Notes under the pieces: model-generated
Told to the model about the DNA's origin: nothing
The model's database searches: none
What the model saw: the letters and a program-made list of their open reading frames with translations, nothing else
Made by a program: the position numbers and the translations under genes
Shown: piece by piece, positions 19,968-30,755 of the stretch
How the letters are laid out: each line of letters opens with the position of its first letter
Position numbering within the stretch: the stretch's first letter is position 1
Assembly: GCA_009602735.1 (NCBI GenBank)
Contig: WELA01008278.1
Span: forward strand, 101,138 to 135,275
Direction of reading: 5' to 3'
Origin: Mesotaenium endlicherianum
Taxonomy: Eukaryota > Streptophyta > Zygnematophyceae > Zygnematales > Mesotaeniaceae
DNA: 34,138 nt

Positions 19968-21334
19968 ACCGTGAAAATTACAGTACACCTTCAAGCCGTA
20001 CTACAAGCATAAATGAAGCTTAAGAACCGGGAATCAACAAGGCATCCTCCTTCCTGTCAAGCCTTTCACGGGGCATATCATTCGTAACTACGTCACAACA
20101 ACCTACCGTGTGAGGCTCCGCACAAACGTACATATGATCTTATTGGGCCATCGTTAGAACCGACTACAACATATATGAGGAGACGATAGCTCGTCAAACC
20201 GATCGTCTTGCAATGATCGACCTGCATCAAGATGGTCTACCTATAGCTGTCTTGTGATCAGCTGCAAAGAGCATGGGCGCCAGAGCCAGCCCCGATCGAG
20301 AGTCACCCTGCATCTTTCAACAAACGAGTACGAAGTGGACACCTGGGCGACTTCTTATGAACGACGGTCGCAGGGCCCCGTTGGAACACGAGTGGGCGAA
20401 GGTCGGTCGCAGCTGCTCTTTCATGAACCGCCAGATTCCGTCCCACATTGGTACCAGCCTACACCTCCTCCAAACGCTCACATCACTCCTATGTAGGGTG
20501 TAGTCACATTGTTAAATAAATTTGTGGCCTGGTTTGTGGTTTTCAAAAAGGCGCCCCTTACGTGAAACTTGTGAGGAAAATTAGCAAGGGTTGTCGCTCG
20601 TGCGACCTCTCCTCTGTGCGTGCGTGCGTTCAAATCCATTTTTTTCGTTCTTCAAAAATGTGAATGCATCCCTCGAGATAGATGTAGAAGCTCTTTTCAA
20701 CTTAGGTGTGGGATGTGTGTCGCCTTTGGCAATCCGCTTTATATTTTAATTCCTTCATGCAGTGGGCCTCTTTCTCGCCGATCCCCTTTGGTGATTTAGT
20801 GCGGCCTTAGTTGCTTCCTGAGCGGCCATGGCAAGGCTTTGTCTTGCTTGGGCCGCGACGTTACTCATATCGGGTGCGTTAGGGAGGGTACTCTTACTCG
20901 TTGGATGGGTTGGTGGGGAAAGGTGGGTTGGAGCAGATGCGGGTGGGTAGCCATGGCCGTTCGTCAAATCGTCGTGTCAGATTGCGATGGTCGCTTGCTT
21001 GTGGGACGGCGTAATGGAGAGAGGGTAAGAACTTGGAAGGAAAGAATGGAGCGACCCGGCCATGACCGCCTGATGAAGGACGTGAGAGATGGTAGAGTGG
21101 AGGGAGGGAGAAACTCATTTTGTCAATAATCGCAACAGCTCGTCAACCTCTTTCGACATGTTAGTTTGTCGTCATCGTTCGGAGCGAACTTCTGAGGAGG
21201 ACATTCTTGGCCCTTTCAAAAACCAAAAGTATCGTTTGAGTATGTGGCCTAGTAGATGCCAATTTATTGACTTCAATAAGACACTCTTTATGTAATACCT
21301 GTGATAGCGAGATGAGGGAGGGCCGCCCACTCGT
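19968..21334. other. Upstream region of the kinase gene; no confident gene
   Basis: Should include the kinase promoter and 5' leader (minus strand). A minus-strand frame at 20967-20755 (Pro/Ala-rich, ending RGSARKRPTA) has protein-like composition, but it lacks an ATG start, a clear splice acceptor or a recognisable motif. Nothing else stands out. Confidence 0.45.
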
Positions 21335-21900
21335 TGTCATATATTAGAAAATTAATATTTATTTGCAGGCAACTAACACTAATATTTAATAAGTTAACGT
21401 TACTAAACTTTACTTGTTCATTAGCACAATAACTTAGTCCGCAGGCCGACAGTCTATTTAGGTCAATTTATTTTTACATTTTTTCATAGCTAGGTGACCG
21501 CTTTAATCGAAGCCAGCAAACGGCCTAATAATGCATCTATTGTGAAATGTCACATAGATGAATGTCCATATGACACCTTAGGTAGATGGCAATTTGGAAT
21601 GATAAGAGATGATTTCGGATTTGGTTTGTCGAGTTCCTACCGACGTGGTAAACTCCCAAGTAGGTGGTGCCATCGCATTGCTATTGAACAAAAATTTCAT
21701 TTTAAGTATACATGCTACAATTGCTATGTGGGATGTGGGAACAAGGTCAACTCTCTATGCGGACTACTGAGAGAAATGTCATTTTAGGCGACAAGTCGTT
21801 ACACGAACCGCTTGCTTGCTTGCCTTGCTTATGCACGAGTTGTTGATTGCATGATTGATGTTTGTATACTAGCATTTGACTATCAAGTATTACTTGCGTT
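21335..21900 (+). repeat. Truncated, diverged LTR of the element 4 family
   Basis: Aligns by eye with the minus-strand reading of the LTR at 30756-31475. Matching blocks include CCTACCGACGTGG versus CCTACCAACGTGG, GGTGGTGCCATCGCA versus GGCGGTGCCATCGCA, TCAACTCTC versus CCAACTCTC, and CTTGCTTATG in both. It starts TGTCATATATTAG and lacks roughly the last 150 bases, ending where element 2 gag begins. Similarity is roughly three in four bases, so it is much older than, or a different subfamily from, element 4. The frame at 21494-21787 lies inside it and is not a gene. Confidence 0.75.
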
Positions 21901-21902
21901 TT

Positions 21903-22726
21903 GAACGCCGCTTCGACGAGTTCGCCACCTGCACCTGTTGTACCACCAATTCATGTTAACCCAGTGGTGCAACCAGCTATTCCACCCGCATCGGGAGTGC
22001 GTGCGCCTAAGCCTGAAGTGTATACGGGAGAACGTGGATAGCCGCCTGTTCATCAATGGATTTTTGGAGTGAAGAAGTTTATGGAGTATTCTGCGCTCAC
22101 GCCCGACAGGCAAGTCGCCTTTGTCATAACTTTGCTGCAGAAGAGTGCTGGAGCTTGGTACGAACAAGAAGAGCAACTGTTTTGGAGTTCCTGCTACTGT
22201 TGATCAGCTCTTTGAAGGCTTGAAGAGGCAATTTCAACCTATTGCACCCGAGGCTACCGCTCGAGATCTATTGGTGCGCCTTCGTCAACGAGCAAGCGTT
22301 CAAGAGTATGTATCGCGCTTCAACGAGCTGGTGCTTCAATGTCCATCCATGCACGAGTCGGAGATGATGGACAAGTTCAAGAGGGAACTCAAGCCAACTG
22401 TGGCCAAGGAAGTGGCGCTCAAGGACCCTACCAGTCTTGGAAAAATGATGGCATTGGCAACAAGGGTCGACGCTGTGGAGTATAGTCCGAGGCAGTGGGG
22501 CAGCCACAAGTTTGGAGAATATCGACACTTTGGATCACAAGCGCCAAGCACAAGTGGACAAGGTCCAGTACCTATGGGGTTGGGACTTGTGCAGTACCAG
22601 CGCAGGCAGCAGAATTTCAAGCCGAGGGGACCCTGCTATAATTGTGGCAAGCTTGGACATCTGGCTCGAGACTGCCATGTGAAGGCGAAGCAACCTCAAC
22701 AGCAGGAAAAAGGAGGACGCCAGTAA
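21903..22726 (+). pseudogene. gag: gag, element 2 (truncated, broken)
   Basis: Lacks the N-terminus. An in-frame TAG at 22039-22041 replaces a sense codon of element 3, and one extra T near 22180 shifts the frame. The frame from 22145 on is intact through the Retrotrans_gag core (FKRQFQP-like segment, VQEYVSRFNELVLQCPS) and the zinc knuckle [14 protein letters not shown], to TAA at 22724-22726. It overlaps the pol frame, which lies at -1. The GGAAAAA near the gag end (CAG GAA AAA) is only a partial match to a slippery site. Confidence 0.85.
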
Positions 22727-25700
22727 GTCGTTCTGGGGTGTCTACTGGCGTGAAGACAAGAACTCACAAGGAGGTTATCTCCAGGAGCCTGCCGAGAAGC
22801 GAAAGACGAGATGTTGACAAGCCTATCATCGTGGAAGGAGTGGTCGACGGCAACAAGGCAAAGTGTATGGTCGACAGTGGCGCAAGTGCAAACTTTGTGC
22901 ACAAGAAGCTTGTGAAGGAGTGGCGAATCCCTGTGCAGAAGCATTATGAGCCTAAGGAGGCAATTCTGGCGAATGGGCAGAGACTCAAGTGTGGTGCACC
23001 TACGGAAGCTATTCACGTGGAAGTAGCGGGGCACCGGAGTACTGAAGTTATGGAGCAGGCAGAGTTAGGTCACCATGAGGTGATATTGGGCCGACCATGG
23101 CTAAGAAAAGCCAACCCTCAAGTGCACTGGAGCACAGGACAAGTGAAAGTCCAAGGGCGTGATGGTCGAATGGAGACAGCGAAACAGGTGGAGGTAGATA
23201 CGACCACAAGTAACTGTCTTCTGTCGAGCCTGCAAGTTAAGAAGCTATGCAGGGCGAATCAGGTGAAGGAGATGTACCTTGTTTTGGTGGCCCTGGCCAG
23301 GTCATCAGATGGAGCAAGCGTGAATCTTAACAGCCTGGGCGAATGTACATCGCCGCAGGAGCAAGTAGTGGTGTCTGATCCCCTTGCTCAGAAGGAGCAG
23401 AGCCCAACTGCTCAAGAGAAGAAGAAGCCTGCTGAGATGCCTGCCCAAATTAAGGCGCTGTTGGAGGAGTTCAAGAGCATATTTCTTGAGGAGCTACTTA
23501 CAAGATTACCTCCACAGAGAGCTATGGAGCACAAGATCGAGTTGGAACCAGGGAGCAAGCCACCAGTGAGACCCGCCTATCATCTATCGTTTGCGGAGTT
23601 GGACGAGTTGAAGAAGCAGCTGACGGAGTTATTGGAGAAGGGATTCATCCGACCCAGTGAGTCTCCATTTGCAGCGCCAGTCTTGTTTGTGAAGAAGAAG
23701 GATGGGACTATGAGGATGTGTGTCGACTACCGAGCACTTAACAAGGTTACCATCAAGAACAGGTACCCACTTCCACGAGTGGATGAATTGATTGACAGGC
23801 TTGTCGGGGCGAAGTATTTCTCGAAGATCGATTTGAGGAGTGGCTATTACCAGGTACAAATTGCGGAAGGAGATGTTCAGAAGACTGCTTTCAGATTTCG
23901 CTATGGTTTGTTCGAGTTCACAGTCATGCCTTTTGGGTTGAATAATGCACCTGCTACATTTATGGGACTCATGAATAGTATCTTCAGACCCTACTTGGAC
24001 CAGTTTGTGGTGGTATTTTTGGACAACATCCTGATCTACTCGAAGACCTTGGAAGAGCATGTGGAGCATCTGAGAAAGGTGTTGGAGGTCTTGAGAGATC
24101 AAAAGTTGTATGGGAAGATGAGCAAGTGCGACTTCTGTCTCAAGGAAGTCAAGTTTCTTGGGCACATAGTGGGAGCTGAAGGAGTCAAGGTGGAGCAAAA
24201 GAAGGTGCAAGCAGTCAGAGATTGGCCGGTGCCTGCTGATATTCATCAACTCAGGAGTTTCCTCGGCATGGCAAATTATTATCGACGTTTCATTGAAGGA
24301 TTTGCCAAGGTGTGTGCACCGCAGACGGACATATTGAAGAAGCAGGAGAAGTGGCTATGGGGTGACAAGGAGCAGCAAGCATTTGAGAAAATTAAGGAGC
24401 TGTTGACACAGGCACCTGTGTTGGCAATTGCCAGTCCAGAGCTTCCTTTCACCATCATCACAGACGCGTCAAACTTTGCACTAGGGGCCATTCTTCTCCA
24501 GGACCAGGGTAAAAGATTGCAGCCTGTGGCATACAAGAGCAGGAAGTTGAGTCCTGCTGAGCAGAATTATGCAGCACACGAGCGGGAGATGTTGGCTATT
24601 ATCCAGGCTTTGAGGATTTGGCGATGTTATGTGGACGGACGGAAGGTGTTCATCAAGACCGACCACAAGAGATTGGAGAAGTTTATGACGCAGCCAACGT
24701 TAACACCAAAACAGGCAAGGTGGATGGAGTTTCTGCAACAATTCGACCACAAGATTGAGTACTTACCTGGGAAGATCAACCCTGCAGACGCTTTATCCAG
24801 GAGGTGTGACCTTGCAGTTGTCTCAGTCATCAAGGAGAATATGGACTTCAAGGAGAAGCTTCAAAGAGGTTATGAGGAGAACCCAGAGTTTGCTGATTGT
24901 GGAGCAGCTGAGTTCAACGCGAGTATGCAGAAGAAGGACGACATACGGTATTATGGTGATTCCAACAGAGTGGTTGTACCTGACATCAAGGAGCTACGAG
25001 ACTTACTACTTGCGGAGCATCATGACTGCTTATATGTTGGACACTTTGGAAGCGAGAAGACGGCAAGCGTGCTGAAGCGGGAATACTACTGGAGAAATAT
25101 GGACAAGGACATCGAGGAGTGGATCTGGAGTTGCGATGCGTGCCAGAGAAACAAGACACCAAATCAAAAGATGGGAGGTACATTGCAGCCCCTGCTTATT
25201 CCAGAGTACCCTTGGGAGCAGATTGCTATGGACTTCATCACATCGTTACCAGTCAGTGGTCAAGGGCACGATGCAGTATGGGTTGTGTCTGACAGACTCA
25301 GCAAGATGGCTCACTTCATTCCCATGAAGGAGACTTGTACGGCAGCAGATGTGGCACGGCTATTCTTTGATCATATTTATAGGCTATATGGGTTGCCGTA
25401 GGTGATTGTTTCAGATCGGGATCCAAGGTTTACTAGCAACTTTTGGCGGTCATTGTTTACTTTGATGGGGACCAAGTTGAGTATGAGCACTTCCTATCAC
25501 CCTCAGACAGACGGGCAGAGTGAGTGGTTCAACGCAACTCTGCAAGAGGTGCTCAGGAGTTTCACTATGGAGGACCCTTCAGAGTGGGACAAGAAGCTGC
25601 AAGGGTTGGAGTTTGCCTACAACAACAACATGCAGGGATCCACCAAGCAGTCACCATTTGCTATGGTTTATGGGCGAGAAGTATATCATCCAGGGAACAT

Positions 25701-26357
25701 CTTGTTGGAGAAGGCCAAGGAGACTGAGGTTCCTACTACACAAGCTTTTATGGAGCAGATGGCCAACACTTGGCATATGGCGAAGACGTATATTCGGAAG
25801 GCACAGGAAGAGCAGGTCAAGCATGCTAACAAGCACAGGAGGGAAGTGACATTCCATGTGGGCGACAAAGTACTCTTGTCCACAGAGAAGCTACCTTTCA
25901 CAGGCAAGAGGAAACTGCGGGCACGATTTACAGGTCCCTATGTAGTGCTCAAGCAGGTAAATCCAGTGGCATACAAGTTGGAACTTCCTTCAGGCTGGCG
26001 TATCCATGATGTGTTCCATGTCAGTTGTCTGCGGCCATATGTTGACCCGAATGAAGGACATCCAGGACGACTACCTACACCGCCACCACCGGTCGAGATC
26101 GATGATGTGTTGGAGTATGAAGTGGAGGCGATTGTCGGCAATCGACNAATCGACGAGTCAAACGAGGTCAACGATTTGTCCAAGAGTATCTGGTCAAGTG
26201 GAAAGGCTACCATGCGAACGACAACACTTGGGAGCCAGAGGCCAACTTGACTCATTGTAAGAGTAAGTTGAGACGTTATCTGCAGAATACGTCGAGGACG
26301 TCGCATCTTGAGAAGGGGGATAATGTAAGGTCAAAGGTTTATAAAGTGCATTTTTGA
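22642..26357 (+). pseudogene. pol: pol, element 2 (protease to chromodomain, inactivated)
   Basis: Protease [12 protein letters not shown] with [18 protein letters not shown]; RNase [14 protein letters not shown]; integrase zinc domain ending CDACQRNK; core [17 protein letters not shown] and DGQSEWFNATL; chromodomain with YLVKWKGYHANDNTWEPE. Lesions: the RT catalytic pair reads FLDN instead of FLDD (codon 24025-24027), and TAG at 25399-25401 interrupts the integrase core just before the second catalytic Asp. The N at 26147, flanked by duplicated AATCGAC, makes an artificial frame change inside the chromodomain. The chromodomain frame runs through the polypurine tract into the LTR and stops at 26355-26357. 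Confidence 0.9.
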
Positions 26358-27067
26358 GTTTCATGAAAGTATGTTTTGATTGTATAGTAGTATTGAGTGC
26401 ATTTTTGTGGTCATTTTGATATAAAGTTTATCGAATTTGGTCAAGTATTGAGAGAGTTACAGATTTCTGAAGTTCAATTAGTTTTGAGGTCGGTTGACGA
26501 CTGTCCTTAATTCGCGGTGAGCGCGACCGTCGAATTGACCGACAGCGTCGAGCGATCTGGCCCGTTAGTGTGAACTCGAACCTTCACGTAAGTTTGGCTG
26601 ACGCGGAGTGCCGACTAGGTCAATTTACCTAGAAGTTTCGGGTTAGCCTAGCGCGTCTAAATTAGTATATTCTAGTAATATCAATGCATGTATGTGGATG
26701 TCAATTCGGCCCGACACGTCAGATTAGACTGATCTGGCCTACTCACAAATATTTTGGAAGGGACGATTTGACAAACATTTAGGAAATTCCATAGCTTCCA
26801 CTTATAGAGGAGCACTTAGGCAGAATACTATAAATAGGCATAACTTCTTTATTTCTTATCAGTTTTCACTTCTGTAAATTTCTACGACTTTGTAATGACG
26901 AAGCCTGTCATCCAAGTCCATTTGTGAGCACTTTCTTGCTATTCAAAATGCGGAGTAATTTTCCTAAGCTTTCTTAGCAATATGCCGCTGCATTCTTGAG
27001 TATGATTACAACTAGCTTTGTTCCTCGTGAGTCACTACGCTTCCACTAGATCACTCTGCCCCTTTCA
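26324..27067 (+). repeat. LTR shared by elements 2 and 3
   Basis: 744 bases, TGTAAGG...CCTTTCA. Directly preceded by the polypurine tract of element 2 and followed after two bases by the primer-binding site of element 3. A TATA-like ACTATAAATAGG lies near 26826-26837. One LTR between two internal regions is the pattern left by unequal recombination between LTRs, or by tandem integration. Confidence 0.88.
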
Positions 27068-27069
27068 TC

Positions 27070-27081
27070 TGGTATCGGAGC
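27070..27081 (+). promoter_or_regulatory. Primer-binding site of element 3
   Basis: TGGTATCGGAGC, identical to that of element 1 although the LTRs are unrelated. Matches the initiator-Met tRNA site except G for A at position 8. Confidence 0.8.
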
Positions 27082-27104
27082 TGGGCTAGTTTGCATATTA
27101 TATT

Positions 27105-28076
27105 ATGGAGTCGCAATCGACGGCTGGAGGAGGCAAACATGTCGAGCATGTTGAGCGCGCGGGGCAGCAGGGAGCACCAACAATGACCAAAGAGCAACAA
27201 GAACTGCAGGCGATGCTAAGGCAAATGGCGAATGCAATTGGAGGAGATGTCTACGCCCAATTTCAACAAAATATGCGCGCGGAGGTGGAGAGAATAATGC
27301 GAGTTGTTGTTGGGAATGCCGCTTCGACAAGTTTGGCACCTGCACCCGTTGTACCACCAATTCATGTTAACCCAGTGGTGCAACCAATTATTGCACCCGC
27401 ATCGGGAGTGCGTGCGCCTAAGCCTGAAGTGTATATTGGAGAGCGTGGATTGCCGCCTGTTCATCAATGGATTTTTGGAGTGAAGAAGTTTATGGAGTAT
27501 TCTACGCTCACGCCTGACAGGCAAGTCGCCATTGTGATTACTTTGCTGAAGAAGAGTGCTGGAGCTTGGTATGAGCGAGAAGAGCAACTGTCTGGAGTTC
27601 CTACTACTGTTGATCAGCTCTTTGAAGGCTTGAAGAGGCAATTTCAACCTATTGCACCCGAGGCTACCGCTCGAGATCTATTGGTGCGCCTTCGTCAACG
27701 AGGAAGCGTTCAAGAATATGTATCTCGCTTCAACAAGCTGGTGCTTCAGTGTCCATCCATGCGCGAGTCGGAGATGATGGACAAGTTGAAGAGGAGAATC
27801 AAGCCAACTGTGACCAAGGAAGTGGCGCTCAAGGACACTACCAGTCTTGGAGAACTGATGGCATTGGCAACAAGGGTCGACGCTGTGGAGTATAGTCAGA
27901 GGCAGTGGGGCAGCCACAACTTTGGGGGATATCGACACTTTGGATCTCAAGCGCCAAGCACGAGTGTTCAAGGTCCTATAGACTTGGGACTTGTTCAGTA
28001 CCAGCGCAAGCAGCGAAATTTCAAGTCGAGGGGACCCTGCTATAATTGTGGCAAGCTTGGATCGAGATTGTCATGT
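27105..28076 (+). pseudogene. gag: gag, element 3
   Basis: Begins MESQSTAGGGKHVEHVERAG at an ATG 24 bases after the primer-binding site. It is open through the Retrotrans_gag core (KRQFQPIAPEATA, RGSVQEYVSRFNK) to the first half of the zinc knuckle, CYNCGKLG. Compared with element 2, eight bases are missing near 28061. This removes the His and last Cys of the knuckle and fuses gag to the pol frame, so the normal gag/pol frame boundary is lost. Confidence 0.85.
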
Positions 28077-30755
28077 GAAGGCGAAGCAACCTCAACAGCA
28101 GGAAAAAGGAGGACGCCAGTAAGTCGTTCTGGGGTGTCTACTGGCGTGAAGACGAGAACTCACAAGGAGGTTATCCCCAGGAGCCTGCCGAGAAGCAAAG
28201 GATGAGACGTTGACAAGCCTATCATCGTGGAAGGAGTAGTCGACGGCAACAAGGCGAAGTGTATGGTCGACAGTGGCGCAAGTGCAAACTTTGTGCACAA
28301 GAAGCTGGTGAAAGAGTGGCGAATCTCTGTGCAGAAGCATTATGAGCCTAAGGAGGCAATTTTGGCGAATGGGCAAAGACTCAAGAGTGGTGCACCTACG
28401 GAAGCTATTCACGTGGAAGTAGCGGGGCACCGGAGTAAGGAAGTTATGGAGCAGGCAAAGTTGGGTCACCGTGAGGTGATATTGGGCCGACCATGACTGA
28501 GGAAAGCCAACCCTCAAGTGCACTGGAGCACAGGACAAGTGAAAGTCCAAAAGCGTGATGGTCGAATGGAGACAGCGAAACAGGTGGAGGTAGATACGAC
28601 CACAAGTAACTGTCTTCTGTCGAGCCTGCAAGTTAAGAAGCTATGCAGGGCAAATCAAGTGAAGGAGATGTACCTTGTTTTGGTGGCCCTGGCCAGGTCA
28701 TCAGATGGAGCAAGCGTGAATCTTAACAGCCTGGACGAATGTACATCGCCGAAGGAGCAAGTAGTGGTGTTTGATCTCCTTGTTCAGAAGAAGCAGAGCC
28801 CAACTGCTCAAGAAAAGAAGCCTGCTGAGATGCCTGCCCAAATTAAGGCGCTGTTGGAGGAGTTCAAGTGCGTTTTTCCTGAGGAGCTACCTGCAGGAGT
28901 ACCTCCACAGAGAGCTATGGAGCACAAGGTCGAGTTGGAACCAGGGAGCAAGCCACCAGTGAGACCCGCCTATTGTTAATCGTTTACGGAGTTGGATGAG
29001 TTGAAAAAGCAGCTGACAGAGTTATTGGAGAAGGGATTCATCCAACCCAGCGAGTCTCCATTTGCAGCGCCAGTCTTATTTGTGAAGAAGAAGGATAGGA
29101 CTATGAGGATGTGTGTCGACTACCGAGCAATCAACAAGATCACCATGAAGAACAGGTACCCACTTCCACAAGTGGACGAGTTGATTGACAGGCTTGTCGA
29201 GGCGAAGTGTTTCTTGAAGATTGATTTGAGGAGTGGCTATCACCAGGTACAAATTGCGGAAGGAGATGTTCAAAAGACTGCTTTCAGGACTCGCTATGGC
29301 TTATTCGAGTTTACAGTCATGCCTTTTGGGCTGACTACTGCACCTGCTACATTTATGTGACTCATGAGTTATATCTTCAGACACTATTTGGACCATTTTG
29401 TGGTGGTATTTTTGGACGATATCTTGATCTATTCGAAGACCTTGGAGGAACATGTGGAGCATCTGAGGAAGGTGTTGGAGTCTTGAGAGATCAGAAGTTA
29501 TATGGGAAGATGAGCAAGTGCGATTTTTGTCTCAAGGAGGTCGAGTTTCTTGGGCACATAGAGGGAGCTGAAGGAGTCAAGGTGGAGCAGAAGAAGGTGC
29601 AAGCAGTCAGAGGTTGGCCGGTACCTGCTGATATTCATCAATTCAGGAGTTTCCACGGCATGGCAAATTATTATCGACGCTTCATTGAAGGATTTGCCAA
29701 GGTGTGTGCACCGCTCACGGACATGTTGAAGAAGCAGGAGAAGTGGCTATGGGGAGACATTGAGCAGCAAGCCTTCGAGAAGATTGAGGAGTTGTTGACA
29801 CAGGCACCTGTGTTGGCAATTTCCAGTCAAGAGCTTCCTTTCACCATCATCACGGACGAATCAAAATTTGCAGTGGGAGCCATTCTTTTCCAGGACCAGG
29901 GCAAAGGCTTGCAACCTGTGGCATATGAGAGCAGGAAGTTGAATCCTGCTGAGCAAAACTATGCAGCACACGAGCGGGAGATGTTGGTTGTTATCCAGGC
30001 TTTGAGGATTTGGCGATGTTATGTGGACAAAAGGAAGGTGTTTATCAAGACCGACCACAAGAGGTTGGAGAAGTTTATGACGCAGCCAACATTGACACCA
30101 AGACAAGCAAGGTGGATGGAGTTTCTGCAACAGTTTAACCACAAGATTGAGTACTTACCTGGGAAGATCAACCCTGCAGACGCTTTATCTAGGAGGTGTG
30201 ACCTTGCAGCTGTCTCACTCATCAAGGAGAGTATGGACTTCAAGGAGAAGCTTAAGAGAGGTTATGAGAAGGATCCAGAGTTTGTCGCCGGTGGAGCAGC
30301 TGAGTTCAACTCGAGTATGCAGAAGAAGGACGGCATATGGTATTATGGTGATTCCAAGAGAGTCGTGGTACCTGACATCAAGGAGCTACGCGACCTATTA
30401 CTTGCGGAGCATCATGACTGCTTATATGCTGGACACTTCGAAAGCAAGAAGACGGCAAGCGTGCTGAAGCGGGAATACTACTGGAGAAATATGGACAAGG
30501 ACATCGAGGAGTGGATATGGAGTTGCGATGCGTGCCAGAGAAACAAGACACCAAATCAAAAGAAGGGAGGTACATTGCAGCCCCTGCCTATTCCAGAGTA
30601 TCCTTGGGAGCAGATTGCTATGGACTTCATCACGTCGTTACCAGTGAGTGGTCAAGGGCACGATGCAGTTTGGGTTGTGTCTGATCGGCTCAGTAAGATG
30701 GCTCACTTCATTCCCATGAAGGTGACTTCTACGGCAGAAGATGTGGCACGGCTAT
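28077..30755 (+). pseudogene. pol: pol, element 3 (multiple stops, truncated)
   Basis: Same domain order as element 2: protease [12 protein letters not shown], RNase H, integrase zinc domain, first part of integrase core. RT retains FLDD. Lesions relative to element 2: TGA 28203-28205, TGA 28494-28496 (from Trp), TAA 28977-28979, TGA 29358-29360, and a one-base loss near 29479 that moves the rest to another frame (open to 30755). The core is cut by element 4 before the second catalytic Asp. This is a dead copy. Confidence 0.9.

Larger units (their letters stand above)
21903..27067 (+). mobile_element. Ty3/Gypsy chromovirus, element 2 (5' truncated)
   Basis: Begins abruptly inside gag, about 70 codons after the start seen in element 3, with no 5' LTR or primer-binding site. 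It continues through protease, RT, RNase H, integrase and chromodomain to polypurine tract AGAAGGGGGA (26311-26320) and a 3' LTR (26324-27067). That LTR is also the 5' LTR of element 3. Roughly 95 percent identical to element 3 where both exist. Confidence 0.88.
26324..30755 (+). mobile_element. Ty3/Gypsy chromovirus, element 3 (interrupted in integrase)
   Basis: Uses the shared LTR as its 5' LTR, then primer-binding site, complete gag start, and pol up to the integrase core. It breaks off at GGCTAT (30755), where element 4 is inserted in opposite orientation. Element 2 continues at the equivalent point with TCTTTGATCAT, so the missing end should lie beyond the right edge of the window. Confidence 0.87.

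Noticed and set aside
20254..20503. Two overlapping plus-strand frames of 76-80 codons upstream of the kinase
   Set aside because: Low-complexity, overlapping in two frames, no motif, antisense to the kinase upstream region.
20755..20967. Pro/Ala-rich minus-strand frame ending RGSARKRPTA
   Set aside because: Protein-like composition, but no ATG start, no clear splice acceptor and an upstream in-frame TGA; not enough to call a gene.
21494..21787. 97-codon frame with several Cys and His, looking like a small zinc protein
   Set aside because: It lies wholly within a sequence homologous to the LTR of element 4; Cys/His spacing fits no known knuckle.
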